64,000 nt of DNA from Emticicia sp037153985 (GCF_037153985.1 NZ_JBBAYI010000002.1:741840-805839); one strand, 5' to 3'; shown: positions 16,064 through 25,514, numbered from the stretch's first letter. The notes: a model not told the origin generated them from the letters alone. Numbers and translations: made by a program.

Positions 16064-16720
16064 ATGAAAAAAATAATCGCTCTGGCTTTTATTTCTCTTA
16101 TTAGTGCATCCACCTTTGCCCAAACCAAAAGCTTCACAGCCGGTTTAAGATTAGGGGCGAATTTATCACAAGTGAGAGGGAACGATTTATCAATTACGTC
16201 GGGTAATACCGTATTTAATTTCAGAAACAACGACAACCGTGCATTCGGGTTTACAGGTGGTGTATTTTTGAGATTCGGCCGAACAGTGTTCTTACAACCT
16301 GAAATCCTGATTTCTCAGAAAGGCGGAAAATACGATTTGATTAGCAATAACGGCAACAACACAAAAACCGTTGATTTCAGAATGACGAACCTTGATTTTC
16401 CGTTGCTGGTTGGTGTTAAAATCGGAGATGTATTACGTATCAATGCAGGGCCTATTGCTACATTTAATATAGGTAACGACGGTAACCTAGGAGATGCTAT
16501 CAAAGAAACTAATGGCGAAAGTGCCGAACAGATATTTAACAAAGCGGTATTTGGTTACCAAGCAGGTGTTGGGTTCGATATTGGTAAAATCAACTTCGAC
16601 GTTCGCTACGAAGGTAATGTAAACGATATCATTGATGTTAAATACAAAGATGCCTCAACAGCCAGTAAGTTTGCCAGCAAAGGCAATTTGTTTCAGGCAA
16701 CAATCGGGTTTCATTTTTAA
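16064..16720 (+). CDS. Outer-membrane beta-barrel (porin-family) protein
   Basis: 218 residues with a clear signal peptide (MKKIIALAFISLISASTFA, cleavage before Gln). The mature protein has alternating-hydrophobicity strands and ends in a C-terminal Phe (ATIGFHF), as usual for outer-membrane barrels. Blocks such as AGLRLGANLSQVRG, FGFTGGVFLRFGRTVFLQPEILISQKGGKY and YQAGVGFDIGKINFDVRYEG fit the OMP_b-brl_2 family of eight-stranded barrels. Function unknown, probably structural. Confidence 0.87.
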   Translation: MKKIIALAFISLISASTFAQTKSFTAGLRLGANLSQVRGNDLSITSGNTVFNFRNNDNRAFGFTGGVFLRFGRTVFLQPEILISQKGGKYDLISNNGNNTKTVDFRMTNLDFPLLVGVKIGDVLRINAGPIATFNIGNDGNLGDAIKETNGESAEQIFNKAVFGYQAGVGFDIGKINFDVRYEGNVNDIIDVKYKDASTASKFASKGNLFQATIGFHF

Positions 16721-16793
16721 ACCTAGCCCTTTATGGGCAACAACATAGCTGACTAAATATAAACAACCTTTTATAAATAAACTGTTTTTAACA

Positions 16794-17249
16794 ATGAAAA
16801 AGAAAGTCATACTAGCTTATGCTTTAATAGCAATCGGAACTTTAAGCTTTAGTGCTTGTTCCAGAGAAGAAAAAAGAGATGCGGCCGACGCTGCGCAAAA
16901 TGCTCAGGATAAAGTTGAAAACGCAGCCGACAAAGCCGCAAGCGACATTAAAGATGGTGTTGAACAAACAGCCGACGAGGTGAAGAAAGAAAAAGATGAA
17001 ATGACGGCCAAGCTGGAAGAACAACGCAAAGAACTGAAAAAAGAGATTGATGAAGCGGAAGACAAAATAAAAACTGCTACTGCTAAAGAAAAAGAACGTT
17101 GGCAAGAAAGAAGAGATAAACTGAAAGCTGAAATGAACGATATTGATGATTCAATAAAGGAAATCAGAAGCGACATCAAACAAGACTGGAAAGATTTCAA
17201 GAAAAAACTTAACCAGAAAATTGATGATATTCAGAAAGATATTGAATAA
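16794..17249 (+). CDS. Coiled-coil lipoprotein of unknown function
   Basis: 151 residues. A lipoprotein signal ends at LSFSAC (Cys22). The rest is almost wholly charged and helical: residues 24-65 contain Ala/Asp/Lys repeats like DKVENAADKAASDIKDG, similar to LEA- or YtxH-like stress proteins, and 65-150 form a long coiled coil rich in Lys and Glu. It follows the barrel gene by 73 bases and ends in a terminator, so the two may share a transcript. A periplasmic stress or structural role is a guess from composition. Confidence 0.8.
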   Translation: MKKKVILAYALIAIGTLSFSACSREEKRDAADAAQNAQDKVENAADKAASDIKDGVEQTADEVKKEKDEMTAKLEEQRKELKKEIDEAEDKIKTATAKEKERWQERRDKLKAEMNDIDDSIKEIRSDIKQDWKDFKKKLNQKIDDIQKDIE

Positions 17250-17282
17250 TAATAGGTGGTTTAGATTAGTAGCAATGGTTGG

Positions 17283-17316
17283 AAAAGCAGCGGATTTTAT
17301 CTGCTGCTTTTTTGCT
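17283..17316 (+). terminator. Intrinsic terminator
   Basis: Stem AAAAGCAGC / GCTGCTTTT (17283-17291, 17303-17311) followed by a T run, 34 bases after the coiled-coil lipoprotein gene. Confidence 0.82.
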
Positions 17317-17932
17317 TTTTATGGCTTGGTGCTGCCCTATTACTTTACTTACTAATACCTCTAAAAAATGAGTACGTCTGCCGCGGTTGGTTAGGTGTGG
17401 TAAGTAACAACAACCAAAACGGAAATATGTTATGTTTGGTAAATTAGTCGAAAAGACTGGAATATTCATAAGAAATGCTTCTACGAGCGCGTGCTTTACT
17501 ATCTGGAAGAAATTTAATTCGTAGTTCTGAGGTAATCAAAACCTAGCATTCAAGGTTATAATAACATAATACTCAAGATTAGTGAAATATTATGAAACCG
17601 TACTACTCCGTAGATAATCGTGAAAATTACTTGGCAAGGCCAAGCCGCCGATGCAATTAAGCAAGCTCAATCTTTTACATATAAATAATTATGTAACATT
17701 AGCCCCGAACTTACCTTAAAATGTATGGCAGTATTTACGAGCTGCCTGATAGCTTTTACTAATAACCCACAACAAAAAAAGTATTGGTTAAGGTATTATT
17801 TATATTGACCAGCAACAGCTCTGCCAAAACATTAAACCATGCTCTGCCCTGAAAACTATAAAACATGATTGCTATACGTACCTAATAGTTATACAAATTT
17901 TAAAAGCCTATAAACACATATTATTACAAAGC
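17317..17932. other. Gene-free stretch
   Basis: About 600 AT-rich bases between two terminators that face away from each other's genes. I find no ORF with normal codon use on either strand and no tRNA-like fold. It may be a decayed gene or an unrecognised RNA. Confidence 0.5.
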
Positions 17933-17978
17933 AAAAGCGGCAGAAGTTAGAATTTAACCTCTGCCGCTTTTGTATTTA
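17933..17978 (-). terminator. Intrinsic terminator after the GlsB-type gene
   Basis: A 17-bp stem with one mismatch (17933-17949, 17955-17971). T-rich on both exits; it lies just downstream of the minus-strand gene starting at 18238. Confidence 0.82.
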
Positions 17979-17989
17979 TTTTTAATAAG

Positions 17990-18238
17990 CTAGGCCCGCT
18001 TTATGAGCCCTACTATAAATAGCACTACTAAGGCCCCTATAATGGCTCTGATAATATAGGCAATAGTGCCTGTACCAATAGAAACGCCTAATACTCCGAA
18101 TAGCCAGTTACCGACAACGGCGCCGACTATACCAACGACGATATTACCAAATAAGCCAAAACCAAAGCCTCGTTTGATTTCGCCAGCCAGCCAGCCAGCT
18201 ATACCGCCAATAACGATTGCATACAATAATCCTTCCAT
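17990..18238 (-). CDS. GlsB/YeaQ/YmgE-family stress membrane protein
   Basis: 82 residues with three Gly-rich membrane segments. The start MEGLLYAIVIGGIAGWLAGEIKRG and the following FGLFGNIVVGIVGAVVGNWLFGVLG are the family signature (once called transglycosylase-associated). These small proteins are induced by general or envelope stress and are often found beside Asp23 or YtxH proteins. Here a YtxH operon lies about 0.7 kb away. Confidence 0.88.
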   Translation of the reverse strand: MEGLLYAIVIGGIAGWLAGEIKRGFGFGLFGNIVVGIVGAVVGNWLFGVLGVSIGTGTIAYIIRAIIGALVVLFIVGLIKRA

Positions 18239-18375
18239 ACTATTATTGTTAAAGGGTTTAAAATAAATTTATAAAAGATTTGATTAGATATAACTCTCCT
18301 TATCAGGAGAATAAAAAGTTTGTGTGTTTTTAGTATTTGTGTGTATTTAGTAAGCTAAAGTTTTACATCAAATCC

Positions 18376-18729
18376 TTAAAGTGAACTATCTATCGAGGCG
18401 TATGAGAGTGGTTTCTCAATAAAGTTATAAGCCCCGATTTCCAAAGCCTTTTCTTTTAGTTTTCCAACAGCAGTTATCATTACTATCTTGGCTTCAGGTA
18501 GTAATTTTTTAAATTCCGGCAATTTTTCAATACCCAAACCATCTGGTAAGTTATTATCTAGAAATATCCACTGCGGTGCTAAGGTACTTGCTTTCTCAAA
18601 ACCATCTTGCAATGTATGAGCATGAAAAGATTCTATTCCTTTTTTTCTCAAATACATTTTAATCAATAAGCAGGTATCAATTTCGTCATCTACTATTAGG
18701 GCAGATAATCCGTTTTCTGAGCTTTTCAT
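18376..18729 (-). CDS. Single-domain response regulator
   Basis: 117-residue receiver domain with no output domain. Acidic pocket Asp14-Asp15, phosphoacceptor Asp58 in FLDNNLPDG, Thr85 in MITA and Lys106 in IEKPLS are all present. It likely passes phosphate in a relay or binds a partner protein, as CheY/Spo0F-type proteins do. No kinase gene is adjacent; two kinases lie 2-7 kb away. Domain length is close to the minimum for the fold, so the C-terminal helix is short. Confidence 0.86.
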   Translation of the reverse strand: MKSSENGLSALIVDDEIDTCLLIKMYLRKKGIESFHAHTLQDGFEKASTLAPQWIFLDNNLPDGLGIEKLPEFKKLLPEAKIVMITAVGKLKEKALEIGAYNFIEKPLSYASIDSSL

Positions 18730-18953
18730 CTTTGCACAATATAATCTTCATAATAATATACAATATATATTAAAAAACCGTGCCAGCATATTTTACCCAC
18801 ACATATTACGCGCCGTACCACGATTCCCACAGTATGGGCAAAAAGTTCTACAATTAAGCCCTTTATAGCCAAAGAAAAACCCTCATACACAAGTTGGAAC
18901 AGGATTTTTAGTTTAATAGGCATAATTGAAAACTTTTTAAACATCAGACTATT

Positions 18954-19262
18954 ATGAAAAGTACTTCGAAAATCCTGTTAGGAGTTGTTACAGCAGCAGC
19001 GGCTGGAGCAGTTATCGGAATGTTGTTTGCTCCAGATAAAGGACATGAAATTCGCTCAAAAGTAAAAAGAACAGCTAACGAATTAGCTGACGAGCTACTG
19101 AACGCTATCCGCCGTGGAAAGAACCAATATCAAGAGGCTAAAGACGATATACGTAACAAAGCTTACGAACTGAAAGGCAAAGCACAGCAAAAAGCTGAAG
19201 AACTGGCAGACGACGCAGAAGAACAGTATAACACTGCCAAAAAAAAATTTCAAGTAGGATAA
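18954..19262 (+). CDS. YtxH-domain stress protein
   Basis: 102 residues. An N-terminal membrane helix (ILLGVVTAAAAGAVIGMLFAPDKG, about 7-30) contains the YtxH signature GAVIGMLFAPDKGHEIR, followed by a charged helical tail with Ala/Lys/Glu repeats ending EEQYNTAKKKFQ. Family members are general-stress proteins anchored in the membrane. First gene of a small operon with the holin-like and repeat proteins. Confidence 0.87.
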   Translation: MKSTSKILLGVVTAAAAGAVIGMLFAPDKGHEIRSKVKRTANELADELLNAIRRGKNQYQEAKDDIRNKAYELKGKAQQKAEELADDAEEQYNTAKKKFQVG

Positions 19263-19283
19263 ATCCTAACGCATATTTTATCT

Positions 19284-19318
19284 GATGAGTCAGGGCTTAG
19301 GCTCTGGCTCATCTTTAA
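19284..19318 (+). terminator. Possible attenuating hairpin inside the YtxH operon
   Basis: A 10-bp stem with one G-T pair (19284-19293, 19304-19313), followed by only a short T-rich stretch. It may reduce expression of the two following genes rather than end the transcript. Confidence 0.45.
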
Positions 19319-19336
19319 CTTATAAACACCTTTGTT

Positions 19337-19693
19337 ATGGAACTTTACAGTGAAATCAAGGAAAAAACTGAAGATATATTTGACGACCTGACAAACCACC
19401 TTGAAGCCCGTTGGAATTTAGGAGTGTTGAATGCCGCCGAAAAAACAGCCAGTGCTATTTCGTCGGCTGCTTCTGTTTTGGTATTAGGTGTTATTACAGT
19501 ATTTGTCTTATTCTTCATGAGTTTGGGTGTTGCTTGGCTTATAGGGCGAAGCCTTAATAATCTGGCGGCTGGTCTTTTTGTAGTTGCAGGTATTTACGTT
19601 GTTATAGGTCTTATTGTATTTCTTATGAGAGATACTTTCATTAAAATTCCAGTTATTAACTCTTTTATCAAGAAGTTTTACTATGAAGACTAA
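19337..19693 (+). CDS. Holin-X-like (phage holin family III type) membrane protein
   Basis: 118 residues with an amphipathic N-terminal helix and two strong membrane helices (about 44-70 and 79-101). The pattern of a soluble helix, two helices and a short tail fits PF07332-type proteins annotated as phage holin family. In Bacteroidota these sit in stress operons with YtxH proteins, not in phages, so a lysis role is unlikely. Its last codons overlap the next gene by 11 bases. Confidence 0.8.
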   Translation: MELYSEIKEKTEDIFDDLTNHLEARWNLGVLNAAEKTASAISSAASVLVLGVITVFVLFFMSLGVAWLIGRSLNNLAAGLFVVAGIYVVIGLIVFLMRDTFIKIPVINSFIKKFYYED

Positions 19694-20309
19694 GATACGA
19701 AACATTGATGACCTACGGGCAGAAAGGGCTCGCCTCAAAAACGAGATTTCATTAACAAAAACCCACCTAAGAGCAAGTATCGAGGGTATTAAGGAAGAAC
19801 TTAGCCCTGCACGCCATGCTGTTGGTTTTCTAGGCAATTTCCTGACTAATCGCAACAAAGGTATTCTGAACATTGGAGTTGGTATTGGTATTGATACAAT
19901 TATCCGAAACGGCATTTTAAGAAGAGCCCCGTGGCCTCTGAAATGGGTTGTACCCTTCTTGCTAAAAAACTACGCCGGAAACATGATTCAGGCCAATAAA
20001 GATACGCTGGTAGAAAAGGGTTTAACATGGGTCAGAAACCTCACAGATGATGAACCTACACATAAACCAGACGAGGAAGAATATAAACCGTCGATGATAG
20101 AAAAAGCCCTTATGTGGGTAAAAGATGTAACTGAAGAAAAACCGCCCACCTCTACACTAACAGAGGTAAAGGGCGTATATATAGAAGAAAAGCCTTCTCT
20201 TGTAGAAAAGGCCCTTATGTGGGTAAAAGACGTAACCGAAGAAAAACCAAAAACGGTTAAAGTAATTCATGTAAACGGCCAAGCTCCTGTTACAACTTTG
20301 TCGGAATAG
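19683..20309 (+). CDS. Unknown protein with a triplicated WVKDVTEEKP motif
   Basis: 208 residues. Residues 1-110 hold a charged helix and a hydrophobic centre (FLGNFLTNRNKGILNIGVGIGI, then a Trp-rich WPLKWVVPFLL segment), suggesting membrane association. The C-terminal half repeats one 15-residue unit three times: EKGLTWVRNLTDDEP (about 116), EKALMWVKDVTEEKP (about 139) and an identical copy (about 175), separated by Pro/Glu-rich linkers. The last two DNA copies are nearly identical, so the duplication is recent. Start overlaps the holin-like gene; 3' end overlaps the convergent receiver gene by 20 bases. Family not recognised. Confidence 0.78.
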   Translation: MKTKIRNIDDLRAERARLKNEISLTKTHLRASIEGIKEELSPARHAVGFLGNFLTNRNKGILNIGVGIGIDTIIRNGILRRAPWPLKWVVPFLLKNYAGNMIQANKDTLVEKGLTWVRNLTDDEPTHKPDEEEYKPSMIEKALMWVKDVTEEKPPTSTLTEVKGVYIEEKPSLVEKALMWVKDVTEEKPKTVKVIHVNGQAPVTTLSE

Positions 20310-20706
20310 TGGCTATATTGAACCAGAATTTGTTCAGTTCTCCAATTACCTTCATTAAACCCTCAAAAGTAGAGGGTTTTGTGATAAAACAGTTAGCTCC
20401 CAGAAAGTAACAGTTCTTAATGTCTTCCGGCGAATTAGAAGTAGTCAGTATCAGAATAGGTATGCTCCTGAACTTCGGATTCTCTTTAATTTCTTTTAGT
20501 GCCTCTCTGCCATCTTTTTTAGGCATATTCAAATCTAAAAGAATGATACTTGGTAGTTTTTTGGTTTTTTGCAGAAAATCAAGTAGCTCCTGACCGTTAT
20601 CAACAAACGATAACGGCGCGTCTATTCCGCTCTCTTCAAAGGCCGACTTCAACAAAAATTTGTCATCTTCATCGTCATCTGCGATGAGGATTGATAATGT
20701 ACTCAT
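20290..20706 (-). CDS. Single-domain response regulator (Rcp1 type)
   Basis: 138 residues. Acidic cluster ADDDEDD (9-15), phosphoacceptor Asp58 in LLDLNMPKKDG, TTS and the conserved Lys in FITKPS. The LNMPKKDGREALKEIK form and a GELNKFWFN tail are typical of receivers paired with phytochrome- or CHASE-type kinases. It lies 12 bases downstream of a CHASE3 histidine kinase gene, so that kinase is its likely partner. Confidence 0.9.
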   Translation of the reverse strand: MSTLSILIADDDEDDKFLLKSAFEESGIDAPLSFVDNGQELLDFLQKTKKLPSIILLDLNMPKKDGREALKEIKENPKFRSIPILILTTSNSPEDIKNCYFLGANCFITKPSTFEGLMKVIGELNKFWFNIATIPTKL

Positions 20707-20718
20707 TCTAAAGATTTA

Positions 20719-22107
20719 TTATTTTGTAGGAAAATATAATATAAATGTGGCACCTTCGCCCAGTTGGCTTTCTGCAAAAATAAACCCATTATGATTGCTC
20801 ATAATCCGGCGGCAAATTGCCAGCCCAACGCCTGTGCCTTCATAATAATTACGCCCATGAAGCCGCTGAAAAATAACAAATATTTTTTCGGCGTATTCTT
20901 GTTCAAACCCAATACCGTTATCACTTATGGTTATTTTATGGTAATCATACTCTCTTCTCACTTTTTCAATGCCTTTTATCTCATCTCCCTTCACAATACT
21001 ATGGTTTATCTTAATAAGCGGTTTTACATCAGGCTTTGTAAATTTCAGGGCATTGCTAATAAGATTTAAAAATAACTGATTTAACTGAAAAGAAATGCCC
21101 CAAATATACGGCAATTTTTCTATAATTAATTCGGCTTTTTTTTCTTCTATCTTTACCGACAAATCATTCGTTACCCGATTCATTACTTCTTGTAAATCAA
21201 CTTCCTGAGAGCTGGTTTGTTTTCTGTTTACCAGTCTCGAAAAATCGAGCAGGTCATTAATCAGATTCTGCATACGTTCGGCCGAACTGGTTATTTTTTC
21301 CAGATTTTCTTTGCCATCCTCGTTCAGCGAGTCGGCGTGCCGCCTCACGAGCCTATCGCTGAAAGCCCTTATTTTTCTGAGAGGTTCCTGTAAATCATGC
21401 GACGACACATACGCAAACTGTTCGAGGTCTGCATTTGAGCGATTCAACTCATCAATTTTATTTTCCAACTGGTGCTGAAAACTAATTCTTCGTTGCAATT
21501 CCAGAAAAATCAAGACAAAACTAACTATTAGCAACACAAATGAAAAAATAGACAGCAACGATAAAACAGTTGTTGTTTGTGTATCATTTTTGGTTTTCAC
21601 GTCTCTTCTTTCTTCGAGTAATTGCCGTTCTACGGCCTGAAATCTGTTAACCAACTGCCTTATTCTGTCCATCTCAACTTTGCCTTTCAAAAACACCTCG
21701 TTGTTAAGCACTTCGTGCATTTGCACCTGCTTTATGTTATAGCGCAACAACTGAATTTTCATGCTTATGGAATGCCTGAGGGTATCTAGCCTTTTGGTTT
21801 GCTGGGGGTTTTTTCTGACTTTGTATTTCAGGTCTCTGTACACTTGTTCAATCTGCCGCTCGGCCTTGTAGTAAGGCTCCAGAAACGATTTTTCTTCGGT
21901 AAGCAAATACCCCCTTTGGCCTGTCTCAAAATCTTTCAGGATAGAAACCAGTTCTTCACTCTTTCTTAGTACTTCGTGGGTATTCTCAACGGCTGTTGCA
22001 TAGCTCGTTGAGTCAGAGATTTTTTGGTAGGAGGTCCAGCTTAATATTGCCAATAACACTAAACAAATAGTGAACGAGAAAAAAATAAAACGGAGACTCT
22101 TCTTCAT
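20719..22107 (-). CDS. CHASE3-domain sensor histidine kinase
   Basis: 462 residues. Two membrane helices (about 6-27 and 179-203) flank a periplasmic CHASE3 domain with the FETGQRGYLLTEE motif (60-72). After a short coiled coil comes a HisKA domain with phosphoacceptor His237 in YVSSHDLQEPLRKIRAF and an ATPase domain with N-box LNLISNALKF, G1 ISDNGIGFE and G2 GTGVGLAICRRI. It should autophosphorylate in response to an extracytoplasmic cue and pass phosphate to the receiver 12 bases downstream. Confidence 0.93.
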   Translation of the reverse strand: MKKSLRFIFFSFTICLVLLAILSWTSYQKISDSTSYATAVENTHEVLRKSEELVSILKDFETGQRGYLLTEEKSFLEPYYKAERQIEQVYRDLKYKVRKNPQQTKRLDTLRHSISMKIQLLRYNIKQVQMHEVLNNEVFLKGKVEMDRIRQLVNRFQAVERQLLEERRDVKTKNDTQTTTVLSLLSIFSFVLLIVSFVLIFLELQRRISFQHQLENKIDELNRSNADLEQFAYVSSHDLQEPLRKIRAFSDRLVRRHADSLNEDGKENLEKITSSAERMQNLINDLLDFSRLVNRKQTSSQEVDLQEVMNRVTNDLSVKIEEKKAELIIEKLPYIWGISFQLNQLFLNLISNALKFTKPDVKPLIKINHSIVKGDEIKGIEKVRREYDYHKITISDNGIGFEQEYAEKIFVIFQRLHGRNYYEGTGVGLAICRRIMSNHNGFIFAESQLGEGATFILYFPTK

Positions 22108-22340
22108 AGAATAGTGTTATTTGCAAATATCTTAAAAACGGGGAATTATTTTCCCAGGTTGTAGATTTTTTTACATTATTTGTGGAGACAAATATTTTTT
22201 CAAAAATTTGTCCAAAAAAATATCAAGCCAGCAAGCCGCTGATAATCAGTATATTACAAACGTTTTTTTTGTTTTTTTCTAACATCTGGCAATATGGGCT
22301 TCTAAATTGATATATATAGGTGTAGAAAAAACATTATGCC

Positions 22341-23771
22341 ATGCTAAATCTCAGCCAAACACAGAAACAAACTTTAAGAATTTCTCCGTCTCAGATACAG
22401 TTGCTCAACTTTCTACAACTTTCTACTCTGGAACTCGAAGAGCATATAAAAACGGAATTAGAGGAGAATCCGATGTTAGAAGAAGTAAGCGCAACCGATG
22501 ACGCTGAGATGGATGATTTTGACAAAGATGGGCAGGATTCGACCCAAAGTAATAGTTCAGATTATCTGGACTGGGACGAATATAATGACGACGATGTGCC
22601 TAATTACAAAACACAACTTAACAATTACAGCGGTGACGATGACTTATATTCGGCACCAATAGTACAACAGGTTTCGTGGCGCGACGACCTCAAAGAACAG
22701 CTACACGTACTAGCTCTTACAGAACGCCAACAATTGCTGGGCGATTTTGTGATTGACTCTCTGGATGAAAACGGTTTTCTGAAATATGATGCCGAAGCCA
22801 TTGCCGACGATGTATCGTTTACCAACAATATTTTTGTTGATGAAACCGACGTGGAAGAAATCATCAGGATTATACGTAAACTTGAACCCGTAGGAATTGC
22901 CACCTCAAACCTGCAAGAATGCCTACTGGCACAGCTTGACCATAAACGTGAGCAGGGCTGTAACGTTGAACTGGCTTACGAAGTTGTACTGAATAACCTC
23001 GACGACCTTGCCGTGCGCAATTACGAGAAAATTATGCGTACCCGCGAGATATGCGCCGAACAACTAAAGGCTGCCGTTACGCTTATAACTTCGCTCAATG
23101 CCAAGCCTATCTCAGAAGAAAATGTTAGTTCTATATTAGTAAAAGATAACATTATACCCGATTACCTTGTTTTCTATGATGATAACAAAATTGAAGTGTC
23201 GCTCAATAGCAATCAGATACCGCCATTAAAAGTCAATAACTCGTTTAATGACCTGTTACATGGAACTGCTGATAAAGCAACTACGCACTATATCCATACA
23301 AAAATTTCGGCAGCTAACTGGTTGATTGATGCTATTCAGCAACGCGAAACCACCATGCTGAAAACCATGAGAACCCTGATAAAATTACAGGAAGAGTTCT
23401 TTAAAACTGGCAATGTACAAAAACTGAAACCCATGACCCTGAAAGATGTTGCCGAAATTATAGGCATGGATATTTCGACGGTGTCAAGAGTAACCAGCGG
23501 TAAATACGCTCAAACACCCTTTGGAACTATCCACTTAAAAGACTTATTTTCGGGGGGTATTTTTACAGAGTCAGGCACGGAGGTATCGAACCGTGAAATT
23601 CAGCAAACGCTGGCGGGCTTAATTGCCGGAGAAGACAAAAATGCCCCGCTTAATGATTTCCAACTGGCCGATTTACTGGCGCAAAAGGGTTATCCTATTG
23701 CCCGCCGTACGGTAGCCAAATACCGCGACCACCTCGGTATTCAGTCAGCACAGCTAAGACGTGTTTTATAA
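22341..23771 (+). CDS. rpoN: RNA polymerase sigma-54 factor
   Basis: Directs polymerase to -24/-12 promoters and needs an AAA+ activator to open DNA. 476 residues: Gln/Leu-rich region I (LNLSQTQKQTLRISPSQIQLLNFLQ), an acidic region II (about 50-100), the core-binding domain, and the C-terminal domain with the RpoN box ARRTVAKYR (about 454-462) that reads the -24 element. A helix-turn-helix near KDVAEIIGMDISTVSRVTSGKYAQTPFG reads the -12 element. Its own activator is encoded 42 bases downstream. Confidence 0.97.
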   Translation: MLNLSQTQKQTLRISPSQIQLLNFLQLSTLELEEHIKTELEENPMLEEVSATDDAEMDDFDKDGQDSTQSNSSDYLDWDEYNDDDVPNYKTQLNNYSGDDDLYSAPIVQQVSWRDDLKEQLHVLALTERQQLLGDFVIDSLDENGFLKYDAEAIADDVSFTNNIFVDETDVEEIIRIIRKLEPVGIATSNLQECLLAQLDHKREQGCNVELAYEVVLNNLDDLAVRNYEKIMRTREICAEQLKAAVTLITSLNAKPISEENVSSILVKDNIIPDYLVFYDDNKIEVSLNSNQIPPLKVNNSFNDLLHGTADKATTHYIHTKISAANWLIDAIQQRETTMLKTMRTLIKLQEEFFKTGNVQKLKPMTLKDVAEIIGMDISTVSRVTSGKYAQTPFGTIHLKDLFSGGIFTESGTEVSNREIQQTLAGLIAGEDKNAPLNDFQLADLLAQKGYPIARRTVAKYRDHLGIQSAQLRRVL

Positions 23772-23813
23772 TGAAATTCCATTACTTTAAACTAAAAATA
23801 GATTATATATATT

Positions 23814-25244
23814 ATGCAACGTATCCTTGTTATTGATGATGACACTGATATTTGTCTTTTACTCCGTCGTTTCCTAAGCAAAAATGGTTATGAAGTAGCC
23901 ATTGCACAGAACGGACAAACAGGCTTAAGTTTATTGGAAGAGTTTTCTCCTGATTTAGTTATGACTGATTTCCGTTTGGGAGACCTTGACGGAGGGCAAA
24001 TTTTAAGAAAAATAAAGGAACGTTTTCCTAATGTTCCCGTGCTGATTATTACTGGGTATTCTGACATCAAAGTGGCTATTGATGTCATGAAACAAGGGGC
24101 GTTTGATTACATTACCAAACCCCTTTTCCCCGACGAAATTCTGCTTACCATCAAGAAAGCCTTAGGTAGCGAGAAAACAGAGGGCAGTATGCAATCAATT
24201 GCCGAAAAAGAAACAAGCACCCCAAAGGCTAGTGTCAAGCCTAGCAGGTCGAAGTCAGACTCGAACTACATATTCGGTAGCGGGCCTGAGTCTAAAAACC
24301 TCTATTACCAGATTGACCTCGTAGCCCCAACCAATTATAGCGTCATTATTTATGGCGAAAGTGGGTCGGGCAAAGAGTCAGTTGCGCAGGAAATCCATAA
24401 AAGAAGTAAACGAGCCAACGGCCCCTTTGTTGCAATGGACTGCGGTGCTATTTCAAAAGAATTAGCTGCCAGCGAGATGTTCGGCCACGAAAAAGGCTCA
24501 TTCACAGGCGCGCTCAATCAAAAAATAGGGCATTTCGAAATGGCCAACGGCGGAACCCTCTTTCTGGATGAAGTAGCAAACCTGCCTTACGATGTACAGG
24601 TAGCTTTACTAAGAGTAGTACAGGAAAGAAAACTGCGCCGGATTGGTGGCAATAAAGAAATAACGGTTGATGTCAGGATTCTCGTTGCCTCGAACGAACG
24701 CCTCATGGAAGCGTGTCGTAAAGGCAAATTCAGAGAAGATTTATACCATCGTTTCAACGAATTCAGCCTTGATGTACCGCCGCTCAGAGACCGTAAAGGT
24801 GATATTATGGAATTTGCACAGTTCTTTTTAGAAAATACAAACGCCGAATTAGGCAAAGACGTAAAAGGCTTCGACGACGACGTAAAGGCGGCGTTCCTGA
24901 GCTATCCGTGGTATGGTAATCTCAGAGAAATGCGCAATGTTGTCAAAAGAGCTACCTTACTGGCCGACGGCGACTACATAGAGTCGAAATCGTTGCCTTT
25001 CGAGATTATCAATTACTCGCGGCTATTGTTCTCAGAACCAAGCCAGCCCATTATAAACGAAGAAATAGTACAAAAACAGGAAGAACCCGTAAAACCTAAT
25101 CTGAAATCGGCCGCACTCGATGCCGAGTATGAAATGATTTTACAGGTGCTTAAGCAAGTAAATTACAACAAAAGCAAAGCCGCACAAGTATTGAGTATCG
25201 ACCGCAAAACGCTTTATAACAAAATGAAAAGTTATAATTTGTAG
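23814..25244 (+). CDS. NtrC-family sigma-54-dependent response regulator
   Basis: 476 residues in REC, AAA+ and Fis-type helix-turn-helix order. The receiver has Asp52 and Lys102. The ATPase has Walker A GESGSGKE (181-188), the sigma-54 contact loop GSFTGA (228-233), Walker B GTLFLDE (247-253) and an arginine-finger region LREDLYHR-like (FREDLYHRFNEF). The tail NKSKAAQVLSIDRKTLYNKMKSY is the DNA-binding helix pair. Co-location with rpoN on the same strand suggests a joint unit. The cognate kinase is probably one of the two in this block. Confidence 0.95.
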   Translation: MQRILVIDDDTDICLLLRRFLSKNGYEVAIAQNGQTGLSLLEEFSPDLVMTDFRLGDLDGGQILRKIKERFPNVPVLIITGYSDIKVAIDVMKQGAFDYITKPLFPDEILLTIKKALGSEKTEGSMQSIAEKETSTPKASVKPSRSKSDSNYIFGSGPESKNLYYQIDLVAPTNYSVIIYGESGSGKESVAQEIHKRSKRANGPFVAMDCGAISKELAASEMFGHEKGSFTGALNQKIGHFEMANGGTLFLDEVANLPYDVQVALLRVVQERKLRRIGGNKEITVDVRILVASNERLMEACRKGKFREDLYHRFNEFSLDVPPLRDRKGDIMEFAQFFLENTNAELGKDVKGFDDDVKAAFLSYPWYGNLREMRNVVKRATLLADGDYIESKSLPFEIINYSRLLFSEPSQPIINEEIVQKQEEPVKPNLKSAALDAEYEMILQVLKQVNYNKSKAAQVLSIDRKTLYNKMKSYNL

Positions 25245-25514
25245 GTAAGTTTTGACTGTATCTTTACCCATATTGGCTTTCAACCAGAATTTCCCGACAA
25301 AATCTTCGGGCTTAATAGACGGCAGTGGTTAGGGTTTATCTATTACAAAAACCATTTAAAACCACCACGGCCTCATACCAGCGAAGGGATTCAGTATATT
25401 TTTATCTGAAAACAAGCGTAACCAATTATAAAAAGTAATTTTTACCTATGAGTTAGGATACCTGCTGGCAGGTATTGATACTTTTTAACCACTAACTCTA
25501 TAATTTATACCAGA

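Noticed and set aside
17266..17469. 67-codon minus-strand ORF
   Set aside because: It overlaps the terminator of the coiled-coil lipoprotein gene, and its amino-acid pattern is not protein-like.
18726..18944. 72-codon minus-strand ORF overlapping the receiver gene start by 4 bases
   Set aside because: The overlap looks like coupling, but the sequence has odd composition, no clear start region and no domain pattern; more likely untranslated upstream DNA.
19337..19693. Prophage signal from a holin-family protein
   Set aside because: No other phage gene is near, and this family is common in Bacteroidota stress operons with YtxH proteins.
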